From NCBI GenBank assembly GCA_963770375.1, contig CAVYPM010000028.1, forward strand, positions 124,001-188,000: 64,000 bases of DNA. Direction: 5' to 3'. Source of the DNA: DASVBE01 sp963770375 (GTDB lineage: Bacteria; Actinomycetota; Actinomycetes; Streptosporangiales; Streptosporangiaceae). Made by a program: the position numbers and the translations under genes. Positions 1 through 8,086 of the stretch are shown piece after piece (position 1 is the stretch's first letter; each line of letters begins with the position of its first letter). The notes under the pieces were generated by a model. It ran no database searches and was not told the DNA's origin. It was given only the letters and a program-made list of their open reading frames with translations.

Positions 1-315
1 GTCGCGATCCGGGCCGACGCCACCGGTACGGACACCTACGAGTACAACCGGAATCTGGTGCTGTCCGACGGCACCCGGGTCGACTCGGTGCCCAACCTGG
101 AGATCCTGACCGGCGAGGTGGCCGGCGCGGGCCACGCCAGCGCCAGCGGCCGGCTGGAAGATCATCACCTGTTCTACCTGATGGCCCGCGGCATCCCCTA
201 CGCCGAGGCGCGCCGGCTGGTCATCCGCGGGTTCTTCGGCGAGCTGATCGAGACCATTGAGGTGCCCGGGCTGCGCGAGCGGATCGCTGCGGCGGTGGAG
301 GCGGAGCTGGCATGA
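1..315 (+). CDS. sufD: Fe-S cluster assembly protein SufD, C-terminal part
   Basis: The frame is open from the first base, so the gene begins upstream of the window; 104 residues are visible. The visible part has the SufB/SufD C-terminal pattern: a scaffold beta-helix end (TGEVAGAGHASASGR), then an ARGIPYAEARRLVIRGFF helix typical of the last 80 residues of the family. SufD pairs with SufB and the SufC ATPase to form the SufBC2D scaffold that builds iron-sulfur clusters in the cytoplasm. Its stop overlaps the next start as ATGA, so the downstream genes are probably translationally coupled. SufB shares this tail, but the position just before a Rieske gene and sufC favours SufD. Confidence 0.9.
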   Translation, partial: VAIRADATGTDTYEYNRNLVLSDGTRVDSVPNLEILTGEVAGAGHASASGRLEDHHLFYLMARGIPYAEARRLVIRGFFGELIETIEVPGLRERIAAAVEAELA

Positions 316-650
316 CCGAGCTGACGACCTACCTGCGCGCCTGCCCGCTCGCCGACGTGCCGGAGAACGGCGCGCTCGGCGTCGAGCTGAACGGCGAGCC
401 GGTGGCCATCCTGCGGGACGGCGACGAGGTCTACGCGATGCGGGACGTGTGCTCGCACGAGGAAGTCCCGCTGTCCGAGGGCGACGTGTACGACGGCACG
501 GTCGAGTGCTGGCTGCACGGGTCCTGCTTCGACCTCAAGTCCGGCCAGCCCACGGGCCCCCCGGCGACCACCCCTGTACCCGTTTACCCAGTGAAGATCG
601 ACGGCGGGGACGTTTACGTATCCCTTCCTGCCGCAGACCAGGAGAGCTGA
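312..650 (+). CDS. Rieske [2Fe-2S] ferredoxin-like protein in the suf operon
   Basis: A 112-residue single-domain Rieske protein. Both ligand pairs are visible: C-x-H in VCSHEEVP (about residues 46-48) and C-x-x-H in VECWLHGSC (about 65-68), with the usual spacing of about 16-17 residues between the pairs. It has no signal peptide or membrane segment, so it should be a soluble electron carrier, and databases usually label it a non-heme iron oxygenase ferredoxin subunit. No oxygenase is nearby; it sits between sufD and sufC and overlaps both (ATGA at the front, TGATG at the back). I infer that it receives or supplies electrons or a cluster during Suf assembly, which its position suggests but the sequence does not prove. 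Confidence 0.88.
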   Translation: MTELTTYLRACPLADVPENGALGVELNGEPVAILRDGDEVYAMRDVCSHEEVPLSEGDVYDGTVECWLHGSCFDLKSGQPTGPPATTPVPVYPVKIDGGDVYVSLPAADQES

Positions 651-1417
651 TGTCCACCCTTGAGATCCGTGACCTGCACGCCAGCGTGACCGACGCGGCC
701 GGCCAGAGCCGGGAGATCCTGCGTGGCGTCGATCTGGCGGTCCGGGCCGGGGAGACGCACGCCATCATGGGCCCGAACGGGTCCGGCAAGTCCACCCTGG
801 CGTACGCCATCGCCGGCCACCCGCGCTACCAGGTCACCCAGGGCTCGGTCACGCTGGACGGCGAGGACGTGCTCGGCATGAGCGTGGACGCGCGCGCCCG
901 GGCCGGCCTGTTCCTGGCCATGCAGTACCCGGTGGAGATCCCCGGCGTCTCGGTGTCGAACTTCCTGCGCACCGCGGTGACCGCGGTCCGCGGCGAGGCC
1001 CCCAAGCTGCGGCTGTTCCTGAAGGAGCTGAACGCCGCCATGACCGACCTGGCCATCGACCCGGTGTTCGCCCAGCGCAACGTCAACGAGGGCTTCTCCG
1101 GCGGGGAGAAGAAGCGCCACGAGATCCTGCAGATGGAGCTGCTCGACCCGAAGATCGCCATCCTCGACGAGACCGACTCCGGCCTGGACATCGACGCGCT
1201 GAAGGTCGTTGCCGACGGGGTGAACCGGTACCGCGCCAAGGAGGGCCACGGCGTGCTGCTGATCACGCACTACACCCGGATCCTGCGGTACGTGCAGCCG
1301 GACTTCGTGCACGTGTTCGTCGGCGGCCGGATCGTCCGCGAGGGCGGCCCGGAGCTGGCCGAGCAGCTGGAGACCAGCGGCTACGAGGAGTTCGTCAAGG
1401 CGGGGGCTGCTTCATGA
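650..1417 (+). CDS. sufC: Fe-S cluster assembly ATPase SufC
   Basis: A 255-residue ABC-type ATPase of the Suf scaffold. Walker A GPNGSGKST lies near residue 41. The SufC-specific signature is FSGGEKKRHEIL near 148, and Walker B (AILDETDSGLDID) follows. The DETDSGLD form, in place of the transporter form, is diagnostic of SufC. The chosen ATG overlaps the stop of the Rieske gene, and a longer open frame upstream has no family similarity. SufC hydrolyses ATP to reshape SufB-SufD during cluster assembly. Its stop overlaps the sufS start (ATGA). Confidence 0.96.
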   Translation: MSTLEIRDLHASVTDAAGQSREILRGVDLAVRAGETHAIMGPNGSGKSTLAYAIAGHPRYQVTQGSVTLDGEDVLGMSVDARARAGLFLAMQYPVEIPGVSVSNFLRTAVTAVRGEAPKLRLFLKELNAAMTDLAIDPVFAQRNVNEGFSGGEKKRHEILQMELLDPKIAILDETDSGLDIDALKVVADGVNRYRAKEGHGVLLITHYTRILRYVQPDFVHVFVGGRIVREGGPELAEQLETSGYEEFVKAGAAS

Positions 1418-2679
1418 CCTTCGATGTGGCCAGGATCCGGAAGGATTTCCCGATCCTGGAGCGCCAGGTCCGCGGCGGGCAGCCGCTGGCCTACCTGGAC
1501 AGCGCGAACACCTCGCAGAAGCCCCGCCAGGTGATCGACGCGATGTCGGAGTTCTACGAGCGGCACAACGCGAACATCCACCGGGCCAGCCATCAGCTCG
1601 GCGAGGAGGCCACCGCCGCCTACGAGGGCGCCCGGCTGGCCGTCGCGTCGTTCATCGGCGCCCGGGACGCGACCGAGGTGGTGTTCACCAAGAACATCTC
1701 CGAGGGCATCAACCTGGTCGCCTACGCGCTGAGCAATGCGGCCACGGCGGGCCAGGACGCGGCCCGGCTGGCGGTGGGCCCCGGCGACGAGATCGTCATC
1801 ACCGAGATGGAGCACCACTCGAACATCGTGCCCTGGCAGCTGCTCTGCCAGCGCACCGGCGCGACCCTGCGCTGGTTCGGGGTGACCGACGACGGCCGGC
1901 TCGACCTGTCCCAGCTGGACGAGCTGATCACCGAGCGGACGAAGCTGGTCGCGCTGGCCCACCAGTCCAACGTGCTGGGCACCGTCAACCCGGTGAAGCT
2001 GATCGCCGAGCGGGCCCACCAGGTGGGCGCGCTGGTGCTGGCCGACGCGGCCCAGTCGGTCCCGCACCAGCCGGTCGACGTGCAGGACCTGGGGGTCGAC
2101 TTCCTCGGCTTCACCGGGCACAAGATGTGCGGCCCGACCGGCATCGGGGTGCTCTGGGCGCGGCGCGAGCTGCTGGAGGCCATGCCGCCGTTCCTGGGCG
2201 GCGGCGAGATGATCGAGACCGTCTGGATGGACCACAGCACGTTCGCCCCGCCGCCGCACAAGTTCGAGGCGGGCACGATGCCGATCGCGGAAGCCGCCGG
2301 GCTGGCCGCCGCCATCGGCTACCTGACCGAGACCGGCCGGGAGGCGATCGCCGCGCACGAGCACGACCTGCTCGCGTACGCGCTGCCCGCGCTGGCGGAG
2401 ATCGACGGCTTGCGTCTGCTGGGCCCGGCCGAGCCGGTGGACCGGGGCACCGCGATCTCGTTCGAGGTGGACGGCGTGCACCCGCACGACGTCAGCCAGG
2501 TGCTGGACGAATTGGGCATCGCGGTCCGGGCCGGCCATCATTGCGCCTGGCCGCTGCACCGCCGGCTGGGCGTGCAGGCCAGCACCCGGGCCTCGTTCTA
2601 CCTGTACACGACCCGCGACGAGGTGGACGCGCTGGTCGCCGGCATCCGGCACGCGCAGCGGTTCTTCGGCACCGTGTGA
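1414..2679 (+). CDS. sufS: Cysteine desulfurase SufS (class II)
   Basis: A 421-residue PLP enzyme of aminotransferase class V that removes sulfur from cysteine and passes it as persulfide to SufU. The PLP lysine is in FTGHKMCGPTGIGVLW (about residue 236), the cofactor-binding histidine in EMEHHSNIVPW, and the catalytic cysteine in RAGHHCAWPLH (about 376). The RxGHHCA context marks the SufS group rather than the IscS group. The start overlaps the sufC stop. A 73-base gap follows before sufU, the longest in the operon. Confidence 0.96.
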   Translation: MTFDVARIRKDFPILERQVRGGQPLAYLDSANTSQKPRQVIDAMSEFYERHNANIHRASHQLGEEATAAYEGARLAVASFIGARDATEVVFTKNISEGINLVAYALSNAATAGQDAARLAVGPGDEIVITEMEHHSNIVPWQLLCQRTGATLRWFGVTDDGRLDLSQLDELITERTKLVALAHQSNVLGTVNPVKLIAERAHQVGALVLADAAQSVPHQPVDVQDLGVDFLGFTGHKMCGPTGIGVLWARRELLEAMPPFLGGGEMIETVWMDHSTFAPPPHKFEAGTMPIAEAAGLAAAIGYLTETGREAIAAHEHDLLAYALPALAEIDGLRLLGPAEPVDRGTAISFEVDGVHPHDVSQVLDELGIAVRAGHHCAWPLHRRLGVQASTRASFYLYTTRDEVDALVAGIRHAQRFFGTV

Positions 2680-2752
2680 GGTGCTGGCATGAACGGGGCC
2701 AGGCCGGGCACCAGACGGAACAGACCAGGGCGAGGGAGGTGTTGAACCGCTC

Positions 2753-3247
2753 GTGACGCAGATCGAATCCCTGTACCAGGAGATCATCCTGGACCACTAC
2801 CGGAACCCGCACCACAAGGGTCTCCGGGAGCCCTTTGACGCCCAGGTCCACCACGTCAACCCGCTGTGCGGGGACGAGGTGACCCTCCGGGTGGCGCTGA
2901 AGGACGCCGGCGGCGAGCCGGCCGTGGCGGATGTCTCCTACGACGCGCTCGGCTGCTCGATCAGCCAGGCAAGCGCGTCGGTGCTGGCCGACATGGTGAT
3001 CGGCAAGACGGTCCGCGAGGCTATGGGGATCAACGGGGCGTTCCTGGCGCTGATGCAGTCCCAGGGCCAGGCCGAGCCGGACGAGGACCTGCTCGGCGAC
3101 GCGATCGCCTTCGAGGGCGTGTCCAAGTACCCGGCGCGGATCAAGTGCGCGCTGCTGGGCTGGATGGCCTGGAAGGACGCCACCGCCCAGGCGCTAGCCG
3201 CAGTTGACACGGACAGTGGCGACGCGGACGGTAAGGAGCAGTCATGA
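2753..3247 (+). CDS. sufU: SufU sulfur-transfer protein (IscU-like, zinc-dependent)
   Basis: A 164-residue SUF-type NifU/IscU-like protein. It accepts persulfide sulfur from SufS. Three cysteines that bind zinc in this family are seen in NPLCGDEV (about 38), ALGCSISQAS (about 66) and RIKCALLGW (about 130). The insertion between the second and third cysteines that separates SufU from IscU is present. Translation starts at GTG (2753); the only purine-rich site, GGGAGG at 2735-2740, is about 12 bases upstream, a wide spacing. The stop overlaps the next start (ATGA). Confidence 0.93.
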   Translation: MTQIESLYQEIILDHYRNPHHKGLREPFDAQVHHVNPLCGDEVTLRVALKDAGGEPAVADVSYDALGCSISQASASVLADMVIGKTVREAMGINGAFLALMQSQGQAEPDEDLLGDAIAFEGVSKYPARIKCALLGWMAWKDATAQALAAVDTDSGDADGKEQS

Positions 3248-3645
3248 CCGAGTACGCACCCGACACCACCGCGCAGGACGCCGCGTCGCAGGAGGCGGCG
3301 GCGCACCCGTACCCGGCGATGGCCGGGCGGGAGCTGACCCCGGAGGACGAGGACCTGCTCGAGGCGCTGCGCGACGTGGTCGACCCCGAGCTCGGCGTGA
3401 ACGTCGTCGACCTGGGCCTGATCTACGGCGTGGACCTGGGCGAGGACAAAGTCGCCACCATCGACATGACGCTGACCAGCGCGGCCTGCCCGCTCACCGA
3501 CGTGATCGAGGACCAGACCCGGGTGGCGCTCGAGGGCCTGGTCAGCGACTTCCGGATCAACTGGGTCTGGCTGCCGCCGTGGGGCCCGGAGAAGATCACC
3601 GAGGACGGCCGGGAGCAGCTCCGGGCGCTCGGCTTCAACGTCTGA
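3244..3645 (+). CDS. sufT: SufT / MIP18-family metal-sulfur cluster assembly factor (DUF59)
   Basis: A 133-residue protein whose last 100 residues form a MIP18 (DUF59) domain: a helix with LRDVVDPELGVNVVDLGLIY, then MTLTSAACPLTDVIEDQ with the conserved cysteine, then WVWLPPWGPEKITEDGR. Family members help mature or deliver iron-sulfur clusters. The first 30 residues are acidic and alanine-rich and look disordered. It is the last suf gene, overlapping sufU by four bases. A short hairpin at 3683-3701 follows. Confidence 0.9.
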   Translation: MTEYAPDTTAQDAASQEAAAHPYPAMAGRELTPEDEDLLEALRDVVDPELGVNVVDLGLIYGVDLGEDKVATIDMTLTSAACPLTDVIEDQTRVALEGLVSDFRINWVWLPPWGPEKITEDGREQLRALGFNV

Positions 3646-3682
3646 TCTTGCGGGCGCAGCGGAGCGCCGGCCCCGGCCCGGG

Positions 3683-3701
3683 CGCGGCGGCTTTCGCCGC
3701 G
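3683..3701 (+). terminator. Possible terminator after the suf operon
   Basis: A 7-bp perfect stem (CGCGGCG/CGCCGCG) with loop GCTTT, 38 bases after the sufT stop and before the leuA leader. There is no U-tract, as is common in very GC-rich genomes, so this is a weak call. Confidence 0.4.
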
Positions 3702-3731
3702 TGGCGGGTTTCCGCTAACCTGGCTGTTGTC

Positions 3732-3776
3732 ATGATGCGCGGCCTGCTTCTTCTGCGCCGCGGCGAGGTCCGGTAA
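3732..3776 (+). CDS. leuA leader peptide with four consecutive leucine codons
   Basis: A 14-residue frame, MMRGLLLLRRGEVR, ending in TAA. The four leucine codons CTG CTT CTT CTG occupy 3744-3755. It lies 85 bases before leuA, where actinobacteria are known to carry leucine-rich attenuator peptides. A possible -10 box TAACCT (3715-3720) sits just upstream. Ribosome stalling on the leucine codons when Leu-tRNA is scarce would change the fold of the RNA that follows (3775-3826). The peptide itself needs no function. Identification rests on codon content and position. Confidence 0.85.
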   Translation: MMRGLLLLRRGEVR

Positions 3777-3826
3777 CCAGGCCGGTCGGCCCCTCGCCGC
3801 GGGCTGTTCCGCTGCGCCGACTGGTT
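3775..3826 (+). promoter_or_regulatory. Candidate leucine-responsive attenuator structure before leuA
   Basis: Starting at the leader stop codon, GTCGGC (3785-3790) can pair with GCCGAC (3816-3821). The outer AACCA (3775-3779) can pair with TGGTT (3822-3826), leaving a small bulge. The structure lies between the leader peptide and the leuA ribosome-binding site. Whether it blocks transcription or translation cannot be told from sequence. Confidence 0.5.
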
Positions 3827-3861
3827 CCCCTCCGGTCCACTCTCCTCTGGAGCACCGCGTC

Positions 3862-5604
3862 ATGAGCAATTCCTTTCAGCAGTGCCCGTCCGGCATGCCG
3901 TTCCACCGTTATAAGCCGTTCCCGGCGGTCGAGCTGCCGGACCGCCGGTGGCCGTCGCGCACCATCACCGCCGCGCCGCGCTGGCTGTCCACCGACCTCC
4001 GGGACGGCAACCAGGCCCTGATCGACCCCATGAACACGGCCCGCAAGCAGGCCATGTTCGAGCTGCTGGTCAGGATGGGCTACAAGGAGATCGAGATCGG
4101 CTTCCCGGCCTCCGGGCAGACCGACTTCGACTTCGTCCGGCACCTGATCACCAGCGGCGCCATCCCCGACGACGTACGGGTATCGGTGCTGACCCAGGCC
4201 CGCGAGGAGCTGATCGAGCGCACCGTCCAGTCGCTGGCCGGGGCCAAGCAGGCCACCGTCCACCTCTACAACGCGGCCGCGCCGATGTTCCGCCGCGTGG
4301 TGTTCGGCTTCGACGGCGACGGCCGGCAGCAGTGCAAGGCCATCGCGGTCGAGGGCACCCGCGCGGTGATCAAGTTCGCCGAGACCTACCTGCCGGACAC
4401 CGACTTCGGCTACGAGTACTCGCCTGAGATCTTCATGGATACCGAGCTCGACTTCTCGCTGGAGATCTGCGAGGCGGTGATGGACGCCTGGCAGCCGGGC
4501 CCGGGCCGGGAGATCGTGATCAACCTGCCGTGCACGGTGGAGCGGTCCACCCCGAACGTGTACGCCGACCAGATCGAGTGGATGAGCCGGAACCTGACCC
4601 GGCGGGAGCACGTCGCGCTGTCCGTGCACACCCACAACGACCGGGGCACCGCGACCGCGGACGCGGAGCTGGCCGTGCTGGCCGGCGCGGACCGGATCGA
4701 GGGCTGCCTGTTCGGCAACGGCGAGCGGTCAGGCAACGTCGACCTGGTCACCCTGGGCCTGAACCTGTACAGCCAGGGCATCGACCCGATGATCGACTTC
4801 AGCGACATCGACGAGATCCGCCGCACGGTCGAGTACTGCAACCGGATCGGCGTGCACGAGCGGCACCCGTACGCCGGTGACCTGGTGTACACCTCGTTCT
4901 CCGGGTCGCACCAGGACGCGATCAAGAAGGGCTTCGACGACCTCGAGCGGCGGGCCGCGCAGGCGGGACGGCCAGGCGTCGAGCTGCCGTGGGAGATGCC
5001 GTACCTGCCGATCGACCCCAAGGACGTCGGCCGCAGCTACGAGGCGGTCATCCGGGTCAACTCCCAGTCCGGCAAGGGCGGGGTGGCCTACATCATGAAG
5101 ACCGACCACCACCTCGACCTGCCGCGCCGGCTCCAGATCGAGTTCAGCCAGGTGATCCAGCGGCACACCGACGGTGAGGGCGGCGAGGTGGACGCCGGCC
5201 AGATGTGGCGGATCTTCGAGAACGAGTACCTCGCGGCCGGCCCGTTCGAGCTCGTCAAGTTCGCCGCGGAGAGCAGCGAGGGGGCCGAGCGGATCACCGC
5301 CACGGTCCGGGCCCACGGCACCGAGCACGTGCTGTCCGGAGTCGGCAACGGCCCGATCGCCGCGTTCTGCCAGGCCCTCACGCCGATCGACATCGGCCTG
5401 GGCGGGGTCACCGTGCGGGTGCTCGACTACCACGAGCACGCGCTCACCGCGGGCCGGGACGCCGAGGCCGCGGCCTACCTGGAGATCGAGGCCGGTGACC
5501 GGGTGCTGTGGGGTGTGGGCGTCAGCGAGTCGATCGTGCACGCCTCGCTGCGCGGCGTGATCAGCGCGCTCAACCGGGCGGCCAGAGCTCAGGCCGGGCA
5601 GTAG
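3862..5604 (+). CDS. leuA: 2-isopropylmalate synthase
   Basis: A 580-residue long-form LeuA. It condenses acetyl-CoA with 2-oxoisovalerate, the first committed step of leucine synthesis. The N-terminal TIM barrel carries STDLRDGNQALIDPM (about residue 43) with the metal-binding aspartate, and SVHTHNDRGTATA (about 255) with the two metal-binding histidines. LFGNGERSGNVDLVTLGLN is the second family signature. The last 130 residues form the regulatory domain where leucine binds. The ATG at 3862 has GGAG about 9 bases upstream. The gene is monocistronic: leader peptide in front, strong hairpin behind. Confidence 0.97.
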   Translation: MSNSFQQCPSGMPFHRYKPFPAVELPDRRWPSRTITAAPRWLSTDLRDGNQALIDPMNTARKQAMFELLVRMGYKEIEIGFPASGQTDFDFVRHLITSGAIPDDVRVSVLTQAREELIERTVQSLAGAKQATVHLYNAAAPMFRRVVFGFDGDGRQQCKAIAVEGTRAVIKFAETYLPDTDFGYEYSPEIFMDTELDFSLEICEAVMDAWQPGPGREIVINLPCTVERSTPNVYADQIEWMSRNLTRREHVALSVHTHNDRGTATADAELAVLAGADRIEGCLFGNGERSGNVDLVTLGLNLYSQGIDPMIDFSDIDEIRRTVEYCNRIGVHERHPYAGDLVYTSFSGSHQDAIKKGFDDLERRAAQAGRPGVELPWEMPYLPIDPKDVGRSYEAVIRVNSQSGKGGVAYIMKTDHHLDLPRRLQIEFSQVIQRHTDGEGGEVDAGQMWRIFENEYLAAGPFELVKFAAESSEGAERITATVRAHGTEHVLSGVGNGPIAAFCQALTPIDIGLGGVTVRVLDYHEHALTAGRDAEAAAYLEIEAGDRVLWGVGVSESIVHASLRGVISALNRAARAQAGQ

Positions 5605-5618
5605 CGCAAGCCGGGGCC

Positions 5619-5656
5619 AGAGGGGCCGGCCGGGTACGTGCCCGGCCGGCCCCTCT
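5619..5656. terminator. Bidirectional terminator between leuA and the lamin-tail gene
   Basis: A perfect 16-bp inverted repeat (arm AGAGGGGCCGGCCGGG) with a 6-base loop TACGTG, 14 bases after the leuA stop. The next gene converges on it from the other strand, so it can serve both. It has no U-tract. Confidence 0.8.
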
Positions 5657-5685
5657 GCCTGCCCGGGCGGCTCTGGCGGCTGGGC

Positions 5686-6186
5686 TCAGCAGTCGACCGA
5701 GGCAAACCGCTCGCTGCGGTCGGAGTAGGAGCAGCGGTCCCGCACGTTGCCCGCTGGGCCGCGCAGGATGGCTGTGTCACCGTCGTTGTTCCACACGTAC
5801 GCGCGGCGGTCCTGGAACAGGTTCCGCTGGGTGTCGCGGCCGCTGCCGGTGTGGACCCGGACCGTGCCGTGGGCCCGCAGCGAGTAGCCCACCGCGAAGT
5901 GGTAGACGTGGCGCGAGGTGTCCCGCAGCGTCCAGCCTGACAGGCTGACTGGGTGAGCGGTGCGGTTTCGGAGCTTGACCCATTCGGCGTTCAGGCTCGC
6001 GTTCGAGCGGTTGTCGGAGCCCGGTGAGTTGTAGAAGATCTCGCTGATCACCACCGGGCTGGGCGCCCGGTGCGCGGCGGGCGCGGCCAGGGCGGCCGGG
6101 CCGCTCAGGGTGAGCAGGCCAGCCGCGATGGTGCTGGCCAGGGCAGTCCTGGCCAGAGCGGGGCCGCGGAGCACGGCAGTACGCAT
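5686..6186 (-). CDS. Secreted lamin-tail-domain protein
   Basis: A 166-residue exported protein. Residues 1-36 form a signal peptide: MRTAVLRGPALARTAL, a hydrophobic stretch, then cleavage near ALAAPA. The rest matches the lamin tail (LTD) fold: VVISEIFYNSPG, then NAEWVKLRNRT, LSGWTLRDTS, HVYHF and WNNDGDTAIL with the closing aspartate-rich strand. LTD domains in bacteria are extracellular beta sandwiches found alone or with nucleases. Two cysteines near the end (DRCSYSD and the last residue) could form a disulfide. The gene stands alone and diverges from the methyltransferase. No enzymatic residues are recognisable. Confidence 0.85.
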   Translation of the reverse strand: MRTAVLRGPALARTALASTIAAGLLTLSGPAALAAPAAHRAPSPVVISEIFYNSPGSDNRSNASLNAEWVKLRNRTAHPVSLSGWTLRDTSRHVYHFAVGYSLRAHGTVRVHTGSGRDTQRNLFQDRRAYVWNNDGDTAILRGPAGNVRDRCSYSDRSERFASVDC

Positions 6187-6313
6187 CGAAGTCCCCCCAG
6201 AAGGCGTGGATCCGCCGCCCCAGCGGCGGCGGCCACCGGAAAGCTACGGGCCGCGGCCGGCTGACGCCCAGTCCCCGGCCCGCCACCCTCCGCTCGTCTC
6301 CGGTGACAAAACT

Positions 6314-6328
6314 GTGACGCGGGGTCAC
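6314..6328. promoter_or_regulatory. Small inverted repeat before the methyltransferase gene
   Basis: GTGAC, a 5-base spacer, then GTCAC, ending 9 bases before the ATG at 6338. It could be an operator or a weak hairpin over the start region. It is only 5 bp per arm, so chance occurrence is possible. Confidence 0.25.
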
Positions 6329-6337
6329 GATGGGGCG

Positions 6338-7117
6338 ATGTATCACGCGCCGCGGTACGACCGCGCGCTCCTGCTGGGCGAGAAGCGCAACGAGATCCTC
6401 ACCCTGGACGAGGTGCGGCAGTACGGCCAGGACAGCTTCGGCGACCCGGACTACGTCTGCGTCTACGGCCTGACGCCGGTGCAGTGGTACGCCCGCGGGG
6501 CCCGGCTGCTCGGCCGTACCGCGGTCGAGTGCACCAGGGACCCGCTGGCCAGCCTGATCGCCCGCGACGTCGCAGCGCTCGCGGACGCGGCCGGGACGAC
6601 GTCCCGGCTGGCCGTCGACCTCTTCGCCGGGTCAGCCAGCACGCTGTACTGGATCACCCGGCAGGCGCGTGCCCGCCGCGGCATCGGGTTCGAGCTGGAT
6701 CCCGCGGTGTTCCGGCTGTCCGCGGAGAACCTCGCCCGCCTCGGCCTGGATCTCGACCTGCGCCCGCAGGACTACGCGGAGGGCCTGGCGGCGCTCGGCC
6801 AGCCGGGCGAGGACCTGCTGATCGTGTTCGTGGCCCCGCCCTGGGGCGACGCCCTCCGCGAGGGCGCCGGACTGGACCTGGACCGCACCCAGCCGCCGGT
6901 GGCGGAGGCCGTCGGCGCGGTCACCCGCGTGCTCGGTGACCGGCTGCTGCTGTTCGCGGTCCAGCTGTACGAGCGGGTGGAGCCGGCCTCACTGGCCACG
7001 CTGACCGCCCGGTTCGACTGGTCCGCCACGTACGTCTACGGCCTGAACGAGCCCGGCCATAACCACGGCCTGCTGCTCGGCACCCATGGCTGGTCGCCCG
7101 CCCTGGGGCCGGGCTGA
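6338..7117 (+). CDS. Class I SAM-dependent methyltransferase
   Basis: A 259-residue methyltransferase. Motif I is AVDLFAGSASTLYWI (about residue 94), the acidic SAM-binding end of strand 2 is GIGFELDP, and motif IV is VFVAPPWGDAL (about 165). The APPW motif resembles those of nucleic-acid amino-methyltransferases and of trimethylguanosine-synthase-like proteins. The N-terminal stretch (RNEILTLDEVRQYGQDSFGDPDY) is not a domain I recognise. The ATG at 6338 was chosen because upstream codons lack similarity and cover the promoter region. The substrate is unknown; RNA or DNA modification is more likely than a small molecule, judging from motif IV only. Confidence 0.75.
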   Translation: MYHAPRYDRALLLGEKRNEILTLDEVRQYGQDSFGDPDYVCVYGLTPVQWYARGARLLGRTAVECTRDPLASLIARDVAALADAAGTTSRLAVDLFAGSASTLYWITRQARARRGIGFELDPAVFRLSAENLARLGLDLDLRPQDYAEGLAALGQPGEDLLIVFVAPPWGDALREGAGLDLDRTQPPVAEAVGAVTRVLGDRLLLFAVQLYERVEPASLATLTARFDWSATYVYGLNEPGHNHGLLLGTHGWSPALGPG

Positions 7118-7284
7118 CCGCCTGCCTCCTCAGCGGCGGCAGAACGGGATCGCGTGCGCGCTGACGGGCCGCTGGCCACCGCGGCGGCCAGCGCCCGCTC
7201 GACCGCGCTAGCATCAGCGCCGCGGCCCGGCCCGGGGACCGGCCGACCTCTCGACGGATAGTAATGACTCGGAGGCTGGGAGTA

Positions 7285-8073
7285 GTGGGAAACGACATAC
7301 CCGCAGGTGGGCGCTGGGTTGAGGTCCCGCCTGAGCGCCTGCCGGGGTGGGTGGACGGCTTCGCCGCCCGGCACGGCGGCGTGGCGGTCGCCCCCGGCCC
7401 CGGCACCACGGGAGACCCGGCCGGCCCGGACGGCCCGGGGGAGGGGCCCGCCGCCGGCGTCACGGGCGAACCCGGCCCCGGCGGCCGGATCAGCGCGGAC
7501 GGGAGCGAGATTGTGTTCCTCGGCACCGACGGCGCGGTGGCGCTCTGCCAGGTCCCGTTCCCGCCGCTGGCCGCCGCCCTCGAGGCGGGCGCGGGGGAGG
7601 CCCTGGCCCGCCGGGCCGGCGAGCTGATCGCGGAGCACGCGCTGGCCGACCGGACCGTGGCGGTGCTGCTGGTCCGCCTCGGCGGCTACGCGGCCGGGGT
7701 GTTCACCGGGCCCGGCCCGCGGCTGGCCGCCTCGAAGGTCGGGGCCCGCCTGGTGCACGGCCGCAGCGCGGCGGGCGGCACCTCCCAGCACCGCTTCGCC
7801 CGCCGCCGGGAGAAGCAGGCCGCCGAGGCCCTGGGCGCGGCCGCGGACACGGCGGCCGCGGTGTTCGGGCCCTTCGCCGGGCGGATCGACGCGGTGGTCC
7901 TGGGCGGTGACCGGCGCGCCGTCGCGGGCCTGCGCGACGATCCCCGGCTGCGCCCCTACTTCGCGCTGGCCGTGGACCGCTTCCTGACGGTCCCCGATCC
8001 CCGTCTCACGGTGCTGCGCGCCTCGCCCCGCCAGTTCCGCGCCGCCCGCATCCGCCTCACCGGCCCCGCGTGA
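7285..8073 (+). CDS. acVLRF1-family peptidyl-tRNA hydrolase (actinobacterial Vms1-like release factor)
   Basis: A 262-residue protein of the VLRF1 domain family, relatives of the eukaryotic Vms1/ANKZF1 release factors that free nascent chains from stalled large ribosomal subunits. The diagnostic segment is GGTSQHRFARRREKQAAE (about residues 160-180), where the family has its catalytic glutamine and basic helix. It is followed by AVVLGGDRRAV and a C-terminal eRF1-domain-2-like fold. The N-terminal 60 residues are rich in glycine and proline. GTG 7285 has GGAGG nine bases upstream; an in-frame ATG at 7264 lacks such a site. Next downstream are a large hairpin and an ABC-F ATPase, another ribosome-acting family. 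Confidence 0.85.
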   Translation: MGNDIPAGGRWVEVPPERLPGWVDGFAARHGGVAVAPGPGTTGDPAGPDGPGEGPAAGVTGEPGPGGRISADGSEIVFLGTDGAVALCQVPFPPLAAALEAGAGEALARRAGELIAEHALADRTVAVLLVRLGGYAAGVFTGPGPRLAASKVGARLVHGRSAAGGTSQHRFARRREKQAAEALGAAADTAAAVFGPFAGRIDAVVLGGDRRAVAGLRDDPRLRPYFALAVDRFLTVPDPRLTVLRASPRQFRAARIRLTGPA

Positions 8074-8086
8074 CCCATCCCCGTAG

